Source of the DNA: Treponema sp. UBA3813
GTDB lineage: Bacteria > Spirochaetota > Spirochaetia > Treponematales > Treponemataceae
Direction of reading: 5' to 3'
Length of the DNA: 46,652 nt
Assembly: GCA_002368605.1 (NCBI GenBank)
Contig: DFEB01000022.1
Location: 1 to 46,652, forward strand
A model generated the notes under the pieces. That model was not told the DNA's origin. It did no database searches and saw nothing but the letters and a program-made list of their open reading frames with translations. Every line of letters starts with the position of its first letter. The stretch's first letter is position 1. Both the position numbers and the translations under genes were made by a program. This document shows, in pieces, positions 32,867 to 40,736 of the stretch.

Positions 32867-34098
32867 TTAAATCCGCTCCATGAGCGCAATTTTGCCACAT
32901 TCTCCAAGAGGGCGTCGATTTCTTCTTCCGTATTGTAGAAATAAAGGCTTGCCCTTGCCGTGGCCGGAACTCCAAGATAGGCTCCCAAAGGCTGGGCACA
33001 GTGATGGCCTGCCCTGATTGCAATGTTCTCCTCGCTTAAAAGAGTGGCTATGTCGTGGGGATGAACTCCGTCCACCGTAAAGGTGACGATTCCGCACCGC
33101 TTCCTGCCGTCTTTGTTTCCGATGATGTTCACATGGGGGATTTTTTTCATTCCCTCGATAAGGCGGACTGCAAGAGCATTGTCGTGCTCAGTGATAGTAT
33201 CCAAGCCCACAGACTGAATATAGCGGATTGCGGCTGCCATTCCCACAGCGTCTCCCGCGCTCACGGTTCCCGCTTCGAATTTGTGGGGAACTTCCGCCCA
33301 AGTGGCACTTTCTTCGGTGACATACTCAATCATCTCGCCGCCGCGGAGGAAGGGCGGCATTGCCTCTAAAAGCTCAAGCCTTCCCCAAACCGCGCCGATT
33401 CCCATGGGGCCGCAAAGCTTGTGCCCGCTCATGGCGAAAAAGTCCGCGCCCAAGTCTTGCACATCCACTTTGATATGGGGGGTTGACTGGGCTCCGTCCA
33501 CAACCATAATCGCGCCGTTTTTGTGGGCAATCTCTGCGATTTTTTTGATTGGGTTGGTGGTTCCGAGGACATTTGAAACATGAGTCAGCGAGACGATTTT
33601 TGTCTTTGGAGTGATTTTTGCGTACTCGCTTTCGGGAATTTCGCCGGTCTCCTTGTCAACATACATGAATTTTAAGACCGCTCCCTTTGTGTCACGGATA
33701 AACTGCCAGGGAAGAATGTTTGAGTGATGCTCCATGATTGAGATGACGATTTCATCCCCCGCATTCACATTAGCCATGCCGTAAGTGTTGGCGATTAAAT
33801 TAAGACCTTCCGAAGTGTTCCGGGTGAAAATGATTTCTTTTGCAGACGGGGCATTGATAAATCGCGCAACAGTTTCCCGCGCATCTTCATAAGCCTTTGT
33901 CGCCCTCTCGCTCAAAGAATAAAGCCCGCGAAGGGGATTTGCGTTCTGCGTGGCGTAAAAGTGAGTCATGGCGTTCAAAACGATATAAGGCCGCTGAGCC
34001 GTAGCCGCCGTGTCAAGGTAAACGAGGCCTGAGTTGTCTACAGAATTTTTTTCATCAATCGCCTTAAAAAGCGGAAAATCATTTCGGAATTTGTTCAT
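32860..34098 (-). CDS. sufS: Cysteine desulfurase, SufS/CsdA type
   Basis: 412 residues. PLP enzyme that takes sulfur from cysteine as an enzyme persulfide, feeding iron-sulfur cluster assembly. Group II features: VYLDTAATAQRP, RNTSEGLNLIANTYG, MEHHSNILPW, MSGHKLCGPMGIG (PLP lysine K227) and IRAGHHCAQPLGAYLG with catalytic C367. No sufB, sufC, sufD or sufU gene is in the window, so the scaffold partner is elsewhere. There is no Shine-Dalgarno; a TATAAT box ends seven bases before the ATG. Confidence 0.95.
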   Translation of the reverse strand: MNKFRNDFPLFKAIDEKNSVDNSGLVYLDTAATAQRPYIVLNAMTHFYATQNANPLRGLYSLSERATKAYEDARETVARFINAPSAKEIIFTRNTSEGLNLIANTYGMANVNAGDEIVISIMEHHSNILPWQFIRDTKGAVLKFMYVDKETGEIPESEYAKITPKTKIVSLTHVSNVLGTTNPIKKIAEIAHKNGAIMVVDGAQSTPHIKVDVQDLGADFFAMSGHKLCGPMGIGAVWGRLELLEAMPPFLRGGEMIEYVTEESATWAEVPHKFEAGTVSAGDAVGMAAAIRYIQSVGLDTITEHDNALAVRLIEGMKKIPHVNIIGNKDGRKRCGIVTFTVDGVHPHDIATLLSEENIAIRAGHHCAQPLGAYLGVPATARASLYFYNTEEEIDALLENVAKLRSWSGFKD

Positions 34099-34105
34099 AG
34101 AGAGA

Positions 34106-34134
34106 ATTATAGAGATTTTCGCCCAGATTGAGAA
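34106..34134 (-). promoter_or_regulatory. Promoter for sufS, nearly leaderless
   Basis: Minus strand TTCTCA (34129-34134), 17 bases, TATAAT (34106-34111). Predicted +1 is one base before ATG 34098; no ribosome site is present. Confidence 0.55.
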
Positions 34135-34174
34135 GTGGTTTTACCTAGAATTTTAGTAGGTTTTTATTTTTGCC

Positions 34175-34180
34175 GATAAT
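34175..34180 (+). promoter_or_regulatory. Candidate -10 box for the small secreted protein gene
   Basis: GATAAT ends six bases before the second of two adjacent ATGs (34187), predicting a leaderless message from that codon. The -35 (TTTAGT, 34152-34157) is weak. Confidence 0.35.
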
Positions 34181-34186
34181 TAGATG

Positions 34187-34735
34187 ATGAAGAAAATTTT
34201 TCTCACGATTTTTGCTCTTCTCTCTCTTTTTTCGGTTTCCGCTGATTCAGGCCTGGAGAGCGTGAAGCACAATCCCTGGGAACTCATAATTTATCGTCCT
34301 GAAAACAAGACCGACTTCAACTATGTGCGTTGTTTCCTCCGAATCGAGGACGAAAACGGCAATGATGTGAGCAAATCTAAGGTAAAGGCGACTTACGAAT
34401 GGGCGACTATTCCCAATGTGGTAAATTACTATAAAAATCAGCTCTACCTTGACGGCGGAATGGCCATGCACTTGAATTTAAAGCCCGGAAAATACCGTTT
34501 TTCAGTCTACACTCCCATCGACAAGCAGGGCGGCTTTGAAGTCACAAAAAGCATAGCTGGAAAGAAGATTTGGGAGTCAAATGTCTTCGAATACGACACC
34601 CAAAACCCCGCCAAAGTGATTTTCGTCACCCCGGTCATGAACGACAACGGCTTTTTTGCGGGCGCCTGGTGGATTGACTACAAAGCCCCGCGCTTCTTCA
34701 AATGGAGCGAGGGGAAAATTTTAGACGCGGATTGA
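34187..34735 (+). CDS. Small secreted protein of unknown function
   Basis: 182 residues from ATG 34187 (an adjacent ATG at 34184 would add one Met). A signal peptide of about 19 residues (MKKIFLTIFALLSLFSVSA) is followed by a compact, Trp- and Tyr-rich beta domain: NPWELIIYRPENKTDFNYVR, TYEWATIPNVVNYYKNQLYL, LKPGKYRFSVYTP and WWIDYKAP. The middle looks like a carboxypeptidase-regulatory or Ig-like module, but no family is certain. The last codons (ILDAD plus stop) come from the intergenic repeat at 34721, so the native C-terminus may have been replaced or extended. No Shine-Dalgarno is seen. Stands alone between sufS and the convergent metalloprotease gene. Confidence 0.78.
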   Translation: MKKIFLTIFALLSLFSVSADSGLESVKHNPWELIIYRPENKTDFNYVRCFLRIEDENGNDVSKSKVKATYEWATIPNVVNYYKNQLYLDGGMAMHLNLKPGKYRFSVYTPIDKQGGFEVTKSIAGKKIWESNVFEYDTQNPAKVIFVTPVMNDNGFFAGAWWIDYKAPRFFKWSEGKILDAD

Positions 34736-34777
34736 CGCAGATAAACGCGGATAATTTCTAATCGCTCTTTGCTAATC
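34721..34777. repeat. Decamer-period intergenic repeat, locus C
   Basis: On the minus strand TTATCCGCGT, TTATCTGCGT and CAATCCGCGT follow one another at an exact 10-base period (34723-34752). The block matches 20748-20782 of locus A with only a few differences and in the same orientation relative to the gene upstream. It covers the final five codons of the secreted protein gene and reaches the stop of the convergent gene. Confidence 0.7.
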
Positions 34778-37535
34778 AATAAGCCATGCTAAAGGTGATT
34801 CCGTAGGCGATTTTTTTCTCGCTTGATTTGGGGTTGGGGCGGAAAATCATGGCATAGCCCAGGCTGAACTGAATGTCGCCGCTAGCCAAAAAGCCCGTGT
34901 TGGGAGAAAGGTACAAGTCTGCGCTCAGGCGGATTTCATCGGAATAGTCTTCTTTTTTTGCGTCCTTAAAAATCTCGTCTGTATAACGAATGTTCCATAA
35001 TTCATCGTAGTCACGGTATCTGTAGGCAATTTTTCCTGAATATGTGGTACTCAAAACAAGGCGCTGGGCAAAAAGCGAGACGGCTGGTATTCCCTTGTGA
35101 ATCTCAAGGTCAAACAAAATCACTTTCACGCTTCCGTTGGCGGCATATTTTGACGATGGGAAAAGGCTCGCCGTAAAAATAAAAGGAAAAAAAACAGGAA
35201 AGCAGAGCTGGGTCTTTACGCCTGCGTTCAAATATTTATCCTCAATTGAGAATTTTTGAAGGAATTCGGAAGTACGGTAAGAGCCATGCACGAAGGGCTG
35301 GAGCAAAAATCCCGCACGACTGTACACTCCAGGTGCGATTTTATGAATATTCGAGAACTGAACAAATGCAAGGGCATCCGCACTCTTTCCATCTGACTCA
35401 TCCCAGTTATCCTTTAGTTTTTCGTCCTCTTTATCCTCTGAAATAAGCTGCCTGCCGTAGAGAAAAGCACCTTGTGTGCCCGCAGAAAAGGCACTAACCT
35501 TCCCGCGCCAGAGAATTTGCGTAAGTTGCAGAGTTTCTGCGGTCTGCATAAAACCGTCTTTGTCAAAAAGACAACTTCCGTCCAGAGCATATTGAAAACT
35601 GTCGTCACCACCAGAAAAGGAAAGCTTAAATCCACCCCATTCATAACTTGTATCATAGCCTGCACTTAAGGAAAGCCTTTTATCCCCCCAGGGATTAGTG
35701 GAAACAAAAGTCGCGCCCAAAAGAGCAGTTGAGTCGGTTTCTAAATCATGATTAAAAACAGGGACAAAAGAAAGCCCCGGAATCAAAATTCCTCTTGGGT
35801 AATAACGGAAAGGATTATATGAGATTTCAACTTGTTTTTTCTCAGATGCAGTTTCCTCTGTAAATGATTTTTCAATTTTTTTTGCAAGGATTTGAACAGT
35901 CTCAAAATCTTCCTGATTCATCTCAAGTCTATAAAGTGGATTTTTTTCATATTCAGCAAAAACCGAGTAAAGAGAAATTCCCTCATCATCAAAAATTGGA
36001 AAAGAATCAATCACGCCGGCAAAGGAATTCTCTTTATGCAGATAAGCCGTCGCCGATCCGTCTTCACGATTGATTTTAAAAAATCCCGGCCGAGAAAGCA
36101 TTTTACCGCCCATTCCCAACTCTGCCCAAGAAAAAGAAAGCGCGAGCGAGTCAGAATCCTCACTGACAAAATGAAGATTATGTAAAATCAAATTCCGCTC
36201 AGAGTCCGCAGATTTCAAAGAAGAAAAATCATAATCAGCAAGAGTTTTTTCAGAATCAAAAATCTTTATATGCCATGAAAGGCCATCCTTTACGATTGTG
36301 GCAAAAAGATTGCCAGGAATTTCAATCTTTGAAAATATAAGCTCAGAATCGTCAAAAACAGCCGCATTTTTGGGAAGAGGCTTTGATTCAGTATATTTTT
36401 TTGATTTGAATTCATAAGTAGCAGAGACTTTTTTGTAATTTCTCTTGTCGATGTAACGGCTCATCAAAAGTCGCTCACCATCGGAAGAAAAGCGCAGGCT
36501 TGTAATTCCCGTAATCGCCAGCAGTTTTTTGTTCTTTTTTTTGCCGTCCTTGTTTATGGTAAGCAGGCGAAGGGAAGATGAGAGGCGGTCATAGTAAGCG
36601 ATTTTTTTCTCTCCGGTCTCAGAGTCCAGCCGAATATCAAAGGAAGAAACCAGTGATTTTTTGTGAGAGAGAAGTTCGGCGGATTTTTCGGCAGAATCAA
36701 CAGTGAGCGTTTTTTCAAATTCATCCCAAACATCAGAAATCGATTTTCCGTAAGTTCTTTCAAAAACGCCTGCGATGAAGCTGAAAGTAAACCGGGAATT
36801 CGCCGTCTTCCAGAATTCAGCGTACTTGATCATTCCGTAAGTTTCCTGCAAGTATGCGGCGAACATCGAGCCGAACATGTAGCCGTCAGTGCCGCCGGGA
36901 TAAGTGTCCCTCGCTCCAGTGACATCCCGCCAAGAGGGAAAATGCCCCTCAATGACCGACTGATTCACTATCTGCGTGGAAAAAGGATCGTTCAGGCGGC
37001 CTCCCCTTCCCTTGCTCTCAAAAGAAACCGTGGCTCCCTCTGCCCAGAAGGTCGTCACCGAAAGCCAGGCTGGAGTCAGCGCATCTGCGAAAAAAGAAAG
37101 CTTTCTGAGCACAGGACCTTTCATGTTGTAAGTAACCGCGTGAGTCAGCTCATGGTAAAAAACCGACTGAATCGTGTCCTCGTACATGTCCAGACTCTCA
37201 TCCGGAGTTGTATCATAAAGAACGATTCTATTGTAGGGAACTGCCGTGTAATAGGCATTAAGCATTTCCACGGAACTGGTAATCGTCACTGGAAAACGCT
37301 GGTAGGCATCAGTCTCAAGAAGCGAAGTGATTTGAAGATAATAATCATCACAGACGGCGGCAATTTTATCTGCGGCAGGTCGGGACTCTTCGGGGAAAAT
37401 GATATCAAAATACTGGGTTTGAATCACATGAAGAGGTGAAGAAGAATCGGCAAGCGCCCCACCGAGAGAAAAGGCAGGTAAAATCAGCAAATGAATGAAA
37501 AGAATAGCAAGGAAGAACCGTGTATGATGAAACAT
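34776..37535 (-). CDS. Outer-membrane zinc metalloprotease: peptidase MA-like, beta-propeller and barrel
   Basis: 919 residues with a signal peptide (about 23 residues). Residues 35-280 form a gluzincin-type metalloprotease: VFYHELTHAVTY gives the HELTH zinc site at 128-132, and WAEGATVSF supplies a third ligand at E166. Residues about 295-530 have repeated strand patterns such as SLRFSSDGERLLMSRYIDKR, like a TolB/WD40-type propeller. The last 330 residues are strand-rich and amphipathic, ending AYGITFSMAY with a terminal aromatic residue, as outer-membrane barrels do. The likely product is a surface or periplasm-facing protease tethered to the outer membrane. A promoter ends six bases before the ATG and no ribosome site is seen. 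The zinc motif is certain; propeller and barrel are read from pattern. Confidence 0.85.
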   Translation of the reverse strand: MFHHTRFFLAILFIHLLILPAFSLGGALADSSSPLHVIQTQYFDIIFPEESRPAADKIAAVCDDYYLQITSLLETDAYQRFPVTITSSVEMLNAYYTAVPYNRIVLYDTTPDESLDMYEDTIQSVFYHELTHAVTYNMKGPVLRKLSFFADALTPAWLSVTTFWAEGATVSFESKGRGGRLNDPFSTQIVNQSVIEGHFPSWRDVTGARDTYPGGTDGYMFGSMFAAYLQETYGMIKYAEFWKTANSRFTFSFIAGVFERTYGKSISDVWDEFEKTLTVDSAEKSAELLSHKKSLVSSFDIRLDSETGEKKIAYYDRLSSSLRLLTINKDGKKKNKKLLAITGITSLRFSSDGERLLMSRYIDKRNYKKVSATYEFKSKKYTESKPLPKNAAVFDDSELIFSKIEIPGNLFATIVKDGLSWHIKIFDSEKTLADYDFSSLKSADSERNLILHNLHFVSEDSDSLALSFSWAELGMGGKMLSRPGFFKINREDGSATAYLHKENSFAGVIDSFPIFDDEGISLYSVFAEYEKNPLYRLEMNQEDFETVQILAKKIEKSFTEETASEKKQVEISYNPFRYYPRGILIPGLSFVPVFNHDLETDSTALLGATFVSTNPWGDKRLSLSAGYDTSYEWGGFKLSFSGGDDSFQYALDGSCLFDKDGFMQTAETLQLTQILWRGKVSAFSAGTQGAFLYGRQLISEDKEDEKLKDNWDESDGKSADALAFVQFSNIHKIAPGVYSRAGFLLQPFVHGSYRTSEFLQKFSIEDKYLNAGVKTQLCFPVFFPFIFTASLFPSSKYAANGSVKVILFDLEIHKGIPAVSLFAQRLVLSTTYSGKIAYRYRDYDELWNIRYTDEIFKDAKKEDYSDEIRLSADLYLSPNTGFLASGDIQFSLGYAMIFRPNPKSSEKKIAYGITFSMAY

Positions 37536-37541
37536 AAGGCA

Positions 37542-37570
37542 ATTATAAGAAGAAAAGATTTCATGGGCAA
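37542..37570 (-). promoter_or_regulatory. Promoter for the metalloprotease gene, leaderless
   Basis: Minus strand TTGCCC (37565-37570), 17 bases, TATAAT (37542-37547). The predicted +1 falls exactly on the A of ATG 37535. Confidence 0.65.
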
Positions 37571-37580
37571 GAAAAAAAAC

Positions 37581-37608
37581 TTGAATTACTCAGATTCTAC
37601 ATTATACT
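37581..37608 (+). promoter_or_regulatory. Promoter for the poly-G lipoprotein gene
   Basis: TTGAAT (37581-37586), 16 bases, TATACT (37603-37608), followed by GAGG (37616-37619) and ATG 37626. It lies back to back with the metalloprotease promoter, ten bases away. Confidence 0.6.
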
Positions 37609-37625
37609 ATATTATGAGGTTATAT

Positions 37626-38437
37626 ATGAAACATTCATTTATAAAAAGTCTTTTTTATTTCGTGGCATTACTTCCATTTAGTTTCACATTAGATTCCTGC
37701 TCTGACCTGGAGACGGGGGGGGGACGGTCTCCTTTGAAATTTCTCCATCTCTTTATTCAAATGCCCGTGATGCAATAATACAGAATCCAGACAGCCCTCT
37801 TGTATATATTCCTGTCATTCTCCGGGGAGATTATTCTGCGTCGCAAGTCATTTCTTTTGAACTAGATTCTGATAGCCCCAACTGTAGAGCAACATTTGAC
37901 TCTGTTCCAGTCGGCTCAAATGTTTACCTTGAGGCAAACTGTTTTTTGCCTGACGGAAGTTGGTATTACACAGGAACAAGCTCATCGTTTACCGTAGAAG
38001 CAGGCGAAAATACGGTAACTGTCAAAATGAAAGAAATCAATAACGATGTAGAAAATATTCCGATTTCAGTGACCTCTGCTTATTGTCCTAACCCAAGCGA
38101 GCCTTCCAATTTAGTAGGAATTGGAGGACTAGACACAACCGGAAATTTAATAATTGATAACGACGGATTTTTTGAGCTTATGACAAATGACGTATCAATC
38201 TCAAAAGGAAAATGGCGGGGGTCAGCAAACCAAGGCGGAACGCTCTACCTTACGGAATACATTTACTCATCTATCGTCCCCCCAGACACCTCTGAACCAA
38301 GCATACAAATGGTCTATCTTGACAAGACAATCATCGTCACCTCACTAAGCGAGATTCCTGTTCAAATAAATAGCGACGGGTACTTCAGATTTACCCTGAA
38401 AAATGGCGCAATTATCAGCGGCAATGTCGCCCCATAA
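37626..38437 (+). CDS. Lipoprotein gene interrupted at a poly-G tract (candidate phase-variable)
   Basis: ATG 37626 has a good ribosome site (GAGG, six-base spacer) and promoter. It opens with a lipoprotein signal ending LDSC (C25), then SDLET and a run of nine G. As written, the frame stops after 50 residues at 37778. Beyond the tract the frame one base away is open from at least 37724 to the stop at 38437 and reads as a normal exported beta-rich protein (SPLVYIPVILRGDYSASQVI, VGSNVYLEANCFLPDGSWYY, DNDGFFELMTNDVSISKGKW). Ten G would join the parts into 270 residues and seven G into 269. So the gene is off here by slippage, or the tract was miscounted. Function unknown; composition suggests a surface lipoprotein. 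Confidence 0.82.
37715..37723 (+). repeat. G9 homopolymer tract in lipoprotein coding sequence
   Basis: Nine consecutive G, the longest G or C run in the window, five codons after the lipobox cysteine. Its length sets which of the frames continues. Confidence 0.95.
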
Positions 38438-38466
38438 CCGCAGACATTTTCAAGCCTTTCTCCTGA

Positions 38467-38495
38467 TTGCTCATTTCTCATCAGTCATTTATAAT
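38467..38495 (+). promoter_or_regulatory. Promoter for the helicase gene, nearly leaderless
   Basis: TTGCTC (38467-38472), 17 bases, TATAAT (38490-38495). Predicted +1 near 38502, four bases before ATG 38506; there is no ribosome site. Confidence 0.6.
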
Positions 38496-38505
38496 TCTAC
38501 TTCCA

Positions 38506-40665
38506 ATGACCGATTTATCAGACTTAAAGAACGAACTCAACCCTGAGCAGTACGAAGCCGTCATGACCATTAACGGCGCCATTCTCATAATTGCAGGAGC
38601 CGGAAGCGGAAAAACCCGCGTAATCACATTCCGAATCGCCCACATGCTGGACGCAGGCGTTCCCCAGAGCGCGATTCTTGCCCTCACCTTCACCAACAAG
38701 GCCGCAAAGGAAATGAGCGAGCGAATCAAGGAACTCACTGGCAAAAAACTGCCCCTTCTCACCGTCTCCACTTTCCACGCTTTCGGAGTGAGGATTTTGC
38801 GGCAGGAAATCGGGCTTTTGGGCTACCGGGAAAATTTTTCGATTTACGACGAGACTGACCGGGCTTCACTCATAAAAGAGACCGGCCGGGAACTCGCATA
38901 TTCTCCAGATGCTCTGGATGTCTATCAGGTGGGAATTTTAATCTCCGACATAAAGACCGGGCGCAAGCACTGGACAATCGAAAACGAAATGTACAAGGAG
39001 CTTTACGAGGGCTATCAGGAGGGTCTAAAACTCTACAATGCGGTGGATTTTGACGACCTCATCACCCTTCCCATTAAGATTTTCCGTGAATTCCCCGAAG
39101 TCCTGGCAAAATACAAGGAACGCTACAAGTACATCATGGTGGACGAATTTCAGGACACCAGCCACCAGCAGTACGAATTCATGCGTCTTCTGGCCGAGAA
39201 CAATGTTGCGGTAGTCGGTGACGATGACCAATCCATCTATTCATGGCGGGGAGCTGACTACCAGAACATCATAAATTTTGAAAAAGATTTTAAGGACGTA
39301 AAGGAAATCCGCCTTGAGCAAAATTACCGCTCAACAGGCACAATCCTTGCGGCGGCAAACGGAGTCATAAAGCACAACACCAACCGCAAGGACAAGGAAC
39401 TCTGGAGCGGAAACGGCGACGGAAAGCCCATTGAAATCTACATGCCCGACAACGAGACGGCAGAAGCGGCTTTTATCGTGGAGTCAATTCAGGCCACTTC
39501 AATTACCGAAAAACGCAAATACGACGATTTCTGCGTTCTCATGCGGGCAAACACCCAGTCCAGGGCAATAGAAGAAGCTTTTTTGGCCGAGAACATTCCC
39601 TACACGATGAGTGGCGGCACTTCATTTTTCCAGCGCAAGGAAATCAAGGACATAATAAGCTATCTCCGTGTCATTTCAAACCACGACGATGACGTGAACC
39701 TGCTTAGAATCATAAACACGCCCCGAAGGGGAATCGGCCGGGCGACCATCGAAAAACTAAACGAAATCGCAAAGAACCTCTCCTGCTCCCTCTGGGAAGC
39801 CATCAACGCCCTTTTGGAAGTGGGCGACAACGAGGCGGATTTATTCATGTCAGGCCGCTCGTACACTGCCAGTAACAGCTCGCACATTGCCAGTAACGGA
39901 GCACACCCTGTCATTGCCGGGCTTGACCCGGCAAACTCCCCCGGCAAGTATTCTGACTTCGACGACGAGGATTTTTCGGAAGGCACCAAGCAGAACCTCA
40001 AGGCCTTCGTTGACATAATCGAATCGAACAAATCAATGCTGGGCGGTCACGGACTTTCAAAAAAAGTGCGAACTATGGTGGAAAATATCCGCTACATGGA
40101 CTATCTGATTGGCGAAAATCCAAAGTCAGAAAAAGCAGCCCGCTTCAAAATGCTCAACATCGAAAGCCTGATTGGCTCAATCGAACGCTGGGAAAACAAT
40201 CCGGAGTCCGGCGAGCCAACCCTTTACAACTACCTCAACCGAATCACCCTTTTAAGCCGGGACGACATGGACGATGACGAGAATCTTGGAAAAGTGAACC
40301 TGATGACCATTCACGCCTCAAAAGGCTTGGAATTCCCGGTGGTTTTCATTGCGGGATGTGAAGAAGGTCTCATTCCCCACGGGCGTGCCGTTGACGAGGG
40401 AGGAGACGCTGCTGTAGAGGAAGAGCGAAGGCTTTTTTATGTTGCAATCACGAGGGCAAGGGACAAACTTTTTATTTCAAGCTGCCGAAGCCGCCGCCGT
40501 CAGAACAGCGTTGTCGAAAGCCAGCCCAGCCGCTTTTTGGACGAGATTCCGTCTCATCTGGTTCAGTACCACGAGCCACAAAAAGAAGTCAGCGCGGACA
40601 TGGCCATTGATTTGCTTCAGCAGATGAAAAAGAAATTCTCCGCACCGAAAGTTCCTGGATTTTGA
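38506..40665 (+). CDS. UvrD/PcrA/Rep-family superfamily 1 DNA helicase
   Basis: 719 residues, a normal length for the family. ATP-dependent 3'-5' DNA helicase for repair and replication restart. All motifs are visible in order: IIAGAGSGKTRV (I), TFTNKAAKEM (Ia), VDEFQDTSHQQYE (II), VGDDDQSIYSWRGAD (III), EQNYRSTG (IV), LMTIHASKGLEFPVVF (V) and FYVAITRARDKL (VI). I start at ATG 38506; an upstream TTG at 38467 is the -35 box of the promoter. Residues about 448-485 hold a foreign-looking segment (two TASNSSH-like heptads and HPVIAGLDPAN) encoded by an inserted palindromic repeat in the 2B region. Which family member it is (UvrD, PcrA or Rep) I cannot settle. Confidence 0.93.
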   Translation: MTDLSDLKNELNPEQYEAVMTINGAILIIAGAGSGKTRVITFRIAHMLDAGVPQSAILALTFTNKAAKEMSERIKELTGKKLPLLTVSTFHAFGVRILRQEIGLLGYRENFSIYDETDRASLIKETGRELAYSPDALDVYQVGILISDIKTGRKHWTIENEMYKELYEGYQEGLKLYNAVDFDDLITLPIKIFREFPEVLAKYKERYKYIMVDEFQDTSHQQYEFMRLLAENNVAVVGDDDQSIYSWRGADYQNIINFEKDFKDVKEIRLEQNYRSTGTILAAANGVIKHNTNRKDKELWSGNGDGKPIEIYMPDNETAEAAFIVESIQATSITEKRKYDDFCVLMRANTQSRAIEEAFLAENIPYTMSGGTSFFQRKEIKDIISYLRVISNHDDDVNLLRIINTPRRGIGRATIEKLNEIAKNLSCSLWEAINALLEVGDNEADLFMSGRSYTASNSSHIASNGAHPVIAGLDPANSPGKYSDFDDEDFSEGTKQNLKAFVDIIESNKSMLGGHGLSKKVRTMVENIRYMDYLIGENPKSEKAARFKMLNIESLIGSIERWENNPESGEPTLYNYLNRITLLSRDDMDDDENLGKVNLMTIHASKGLEFPVVFIAGCEEGLIPHGRAVDEGGDAAVEEERRLFYVAITRARDKLFISSCRSRRRQNSVVESQPSRFLDEIPSHLVQYHEPQKEVSADMAIDLLQQMKKKFSAPKVPGF
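39850..39957 (+). repeat. Palindromic repeat inserted in frame in the helicase gene
   Basis: Two 21-bp near-copies around CATTGCCAGTAAC (about 39865-39906) are followed by a perfect 8-bp palindrome TTGCCGGG/CCCGGCAA (39914-39921, 39927-39934). The sequence around it, coding for HPVIAGLDPAN, matches what I remember as a very common translated intergenic repeat in many bacterial genomes. It keeps the frame open. Confidence 0.7.
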
Positions 40666-40688
40666 CAAAACAACTTTTGTCAAAATCC
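40657..40688 (+). terminator. 14-bp perfect hairpin spanning the helicase stop codon
   Basis: GGATTTTGACAAAA (40657-40670) pairs perfectly with 40675-40688 across a CAAC loop. The stop TGA (40663-40665) lies within the left arm. No T run follows, so it may protect or block an RNA end rather than be a classical terminator. Confidence 0.55.
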
Positions 40689-40691
40689 TTA

Positions 40692-40730
40692 CGAGAATTT
40701 TCCACCGCCAAAGTCGCTGAAAAATTCTCG
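40692..40730 (-). terminator. 10-bp inverted repeat after the GH18 gene
   Basis: CGAGAATTTT (40692-40701) pairs with AAAATTCTCG (40721-40730). It lies just past the stop of the minus-strand GH18 gene and next to the helicase hairpin, so the two convergent genes are separated by tandem hairpins. Confidence 0.5.
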
Positions 40731-40736
40731 CAGTTT

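Noticed and set aside
36663-37439. Plus-strand open frame of about 258 codons
   Set aside because: Antisense shadow of the metalloprotease gene, whose HELTH motif fixes the real frame.
37491-37625. Upstream extension of the poly-G lipoprotein frame
   Set aside because: It would run through the promoter and into the metalloprotease gene start; ATG 37626 has the ribosome site and lipoprotein signal.
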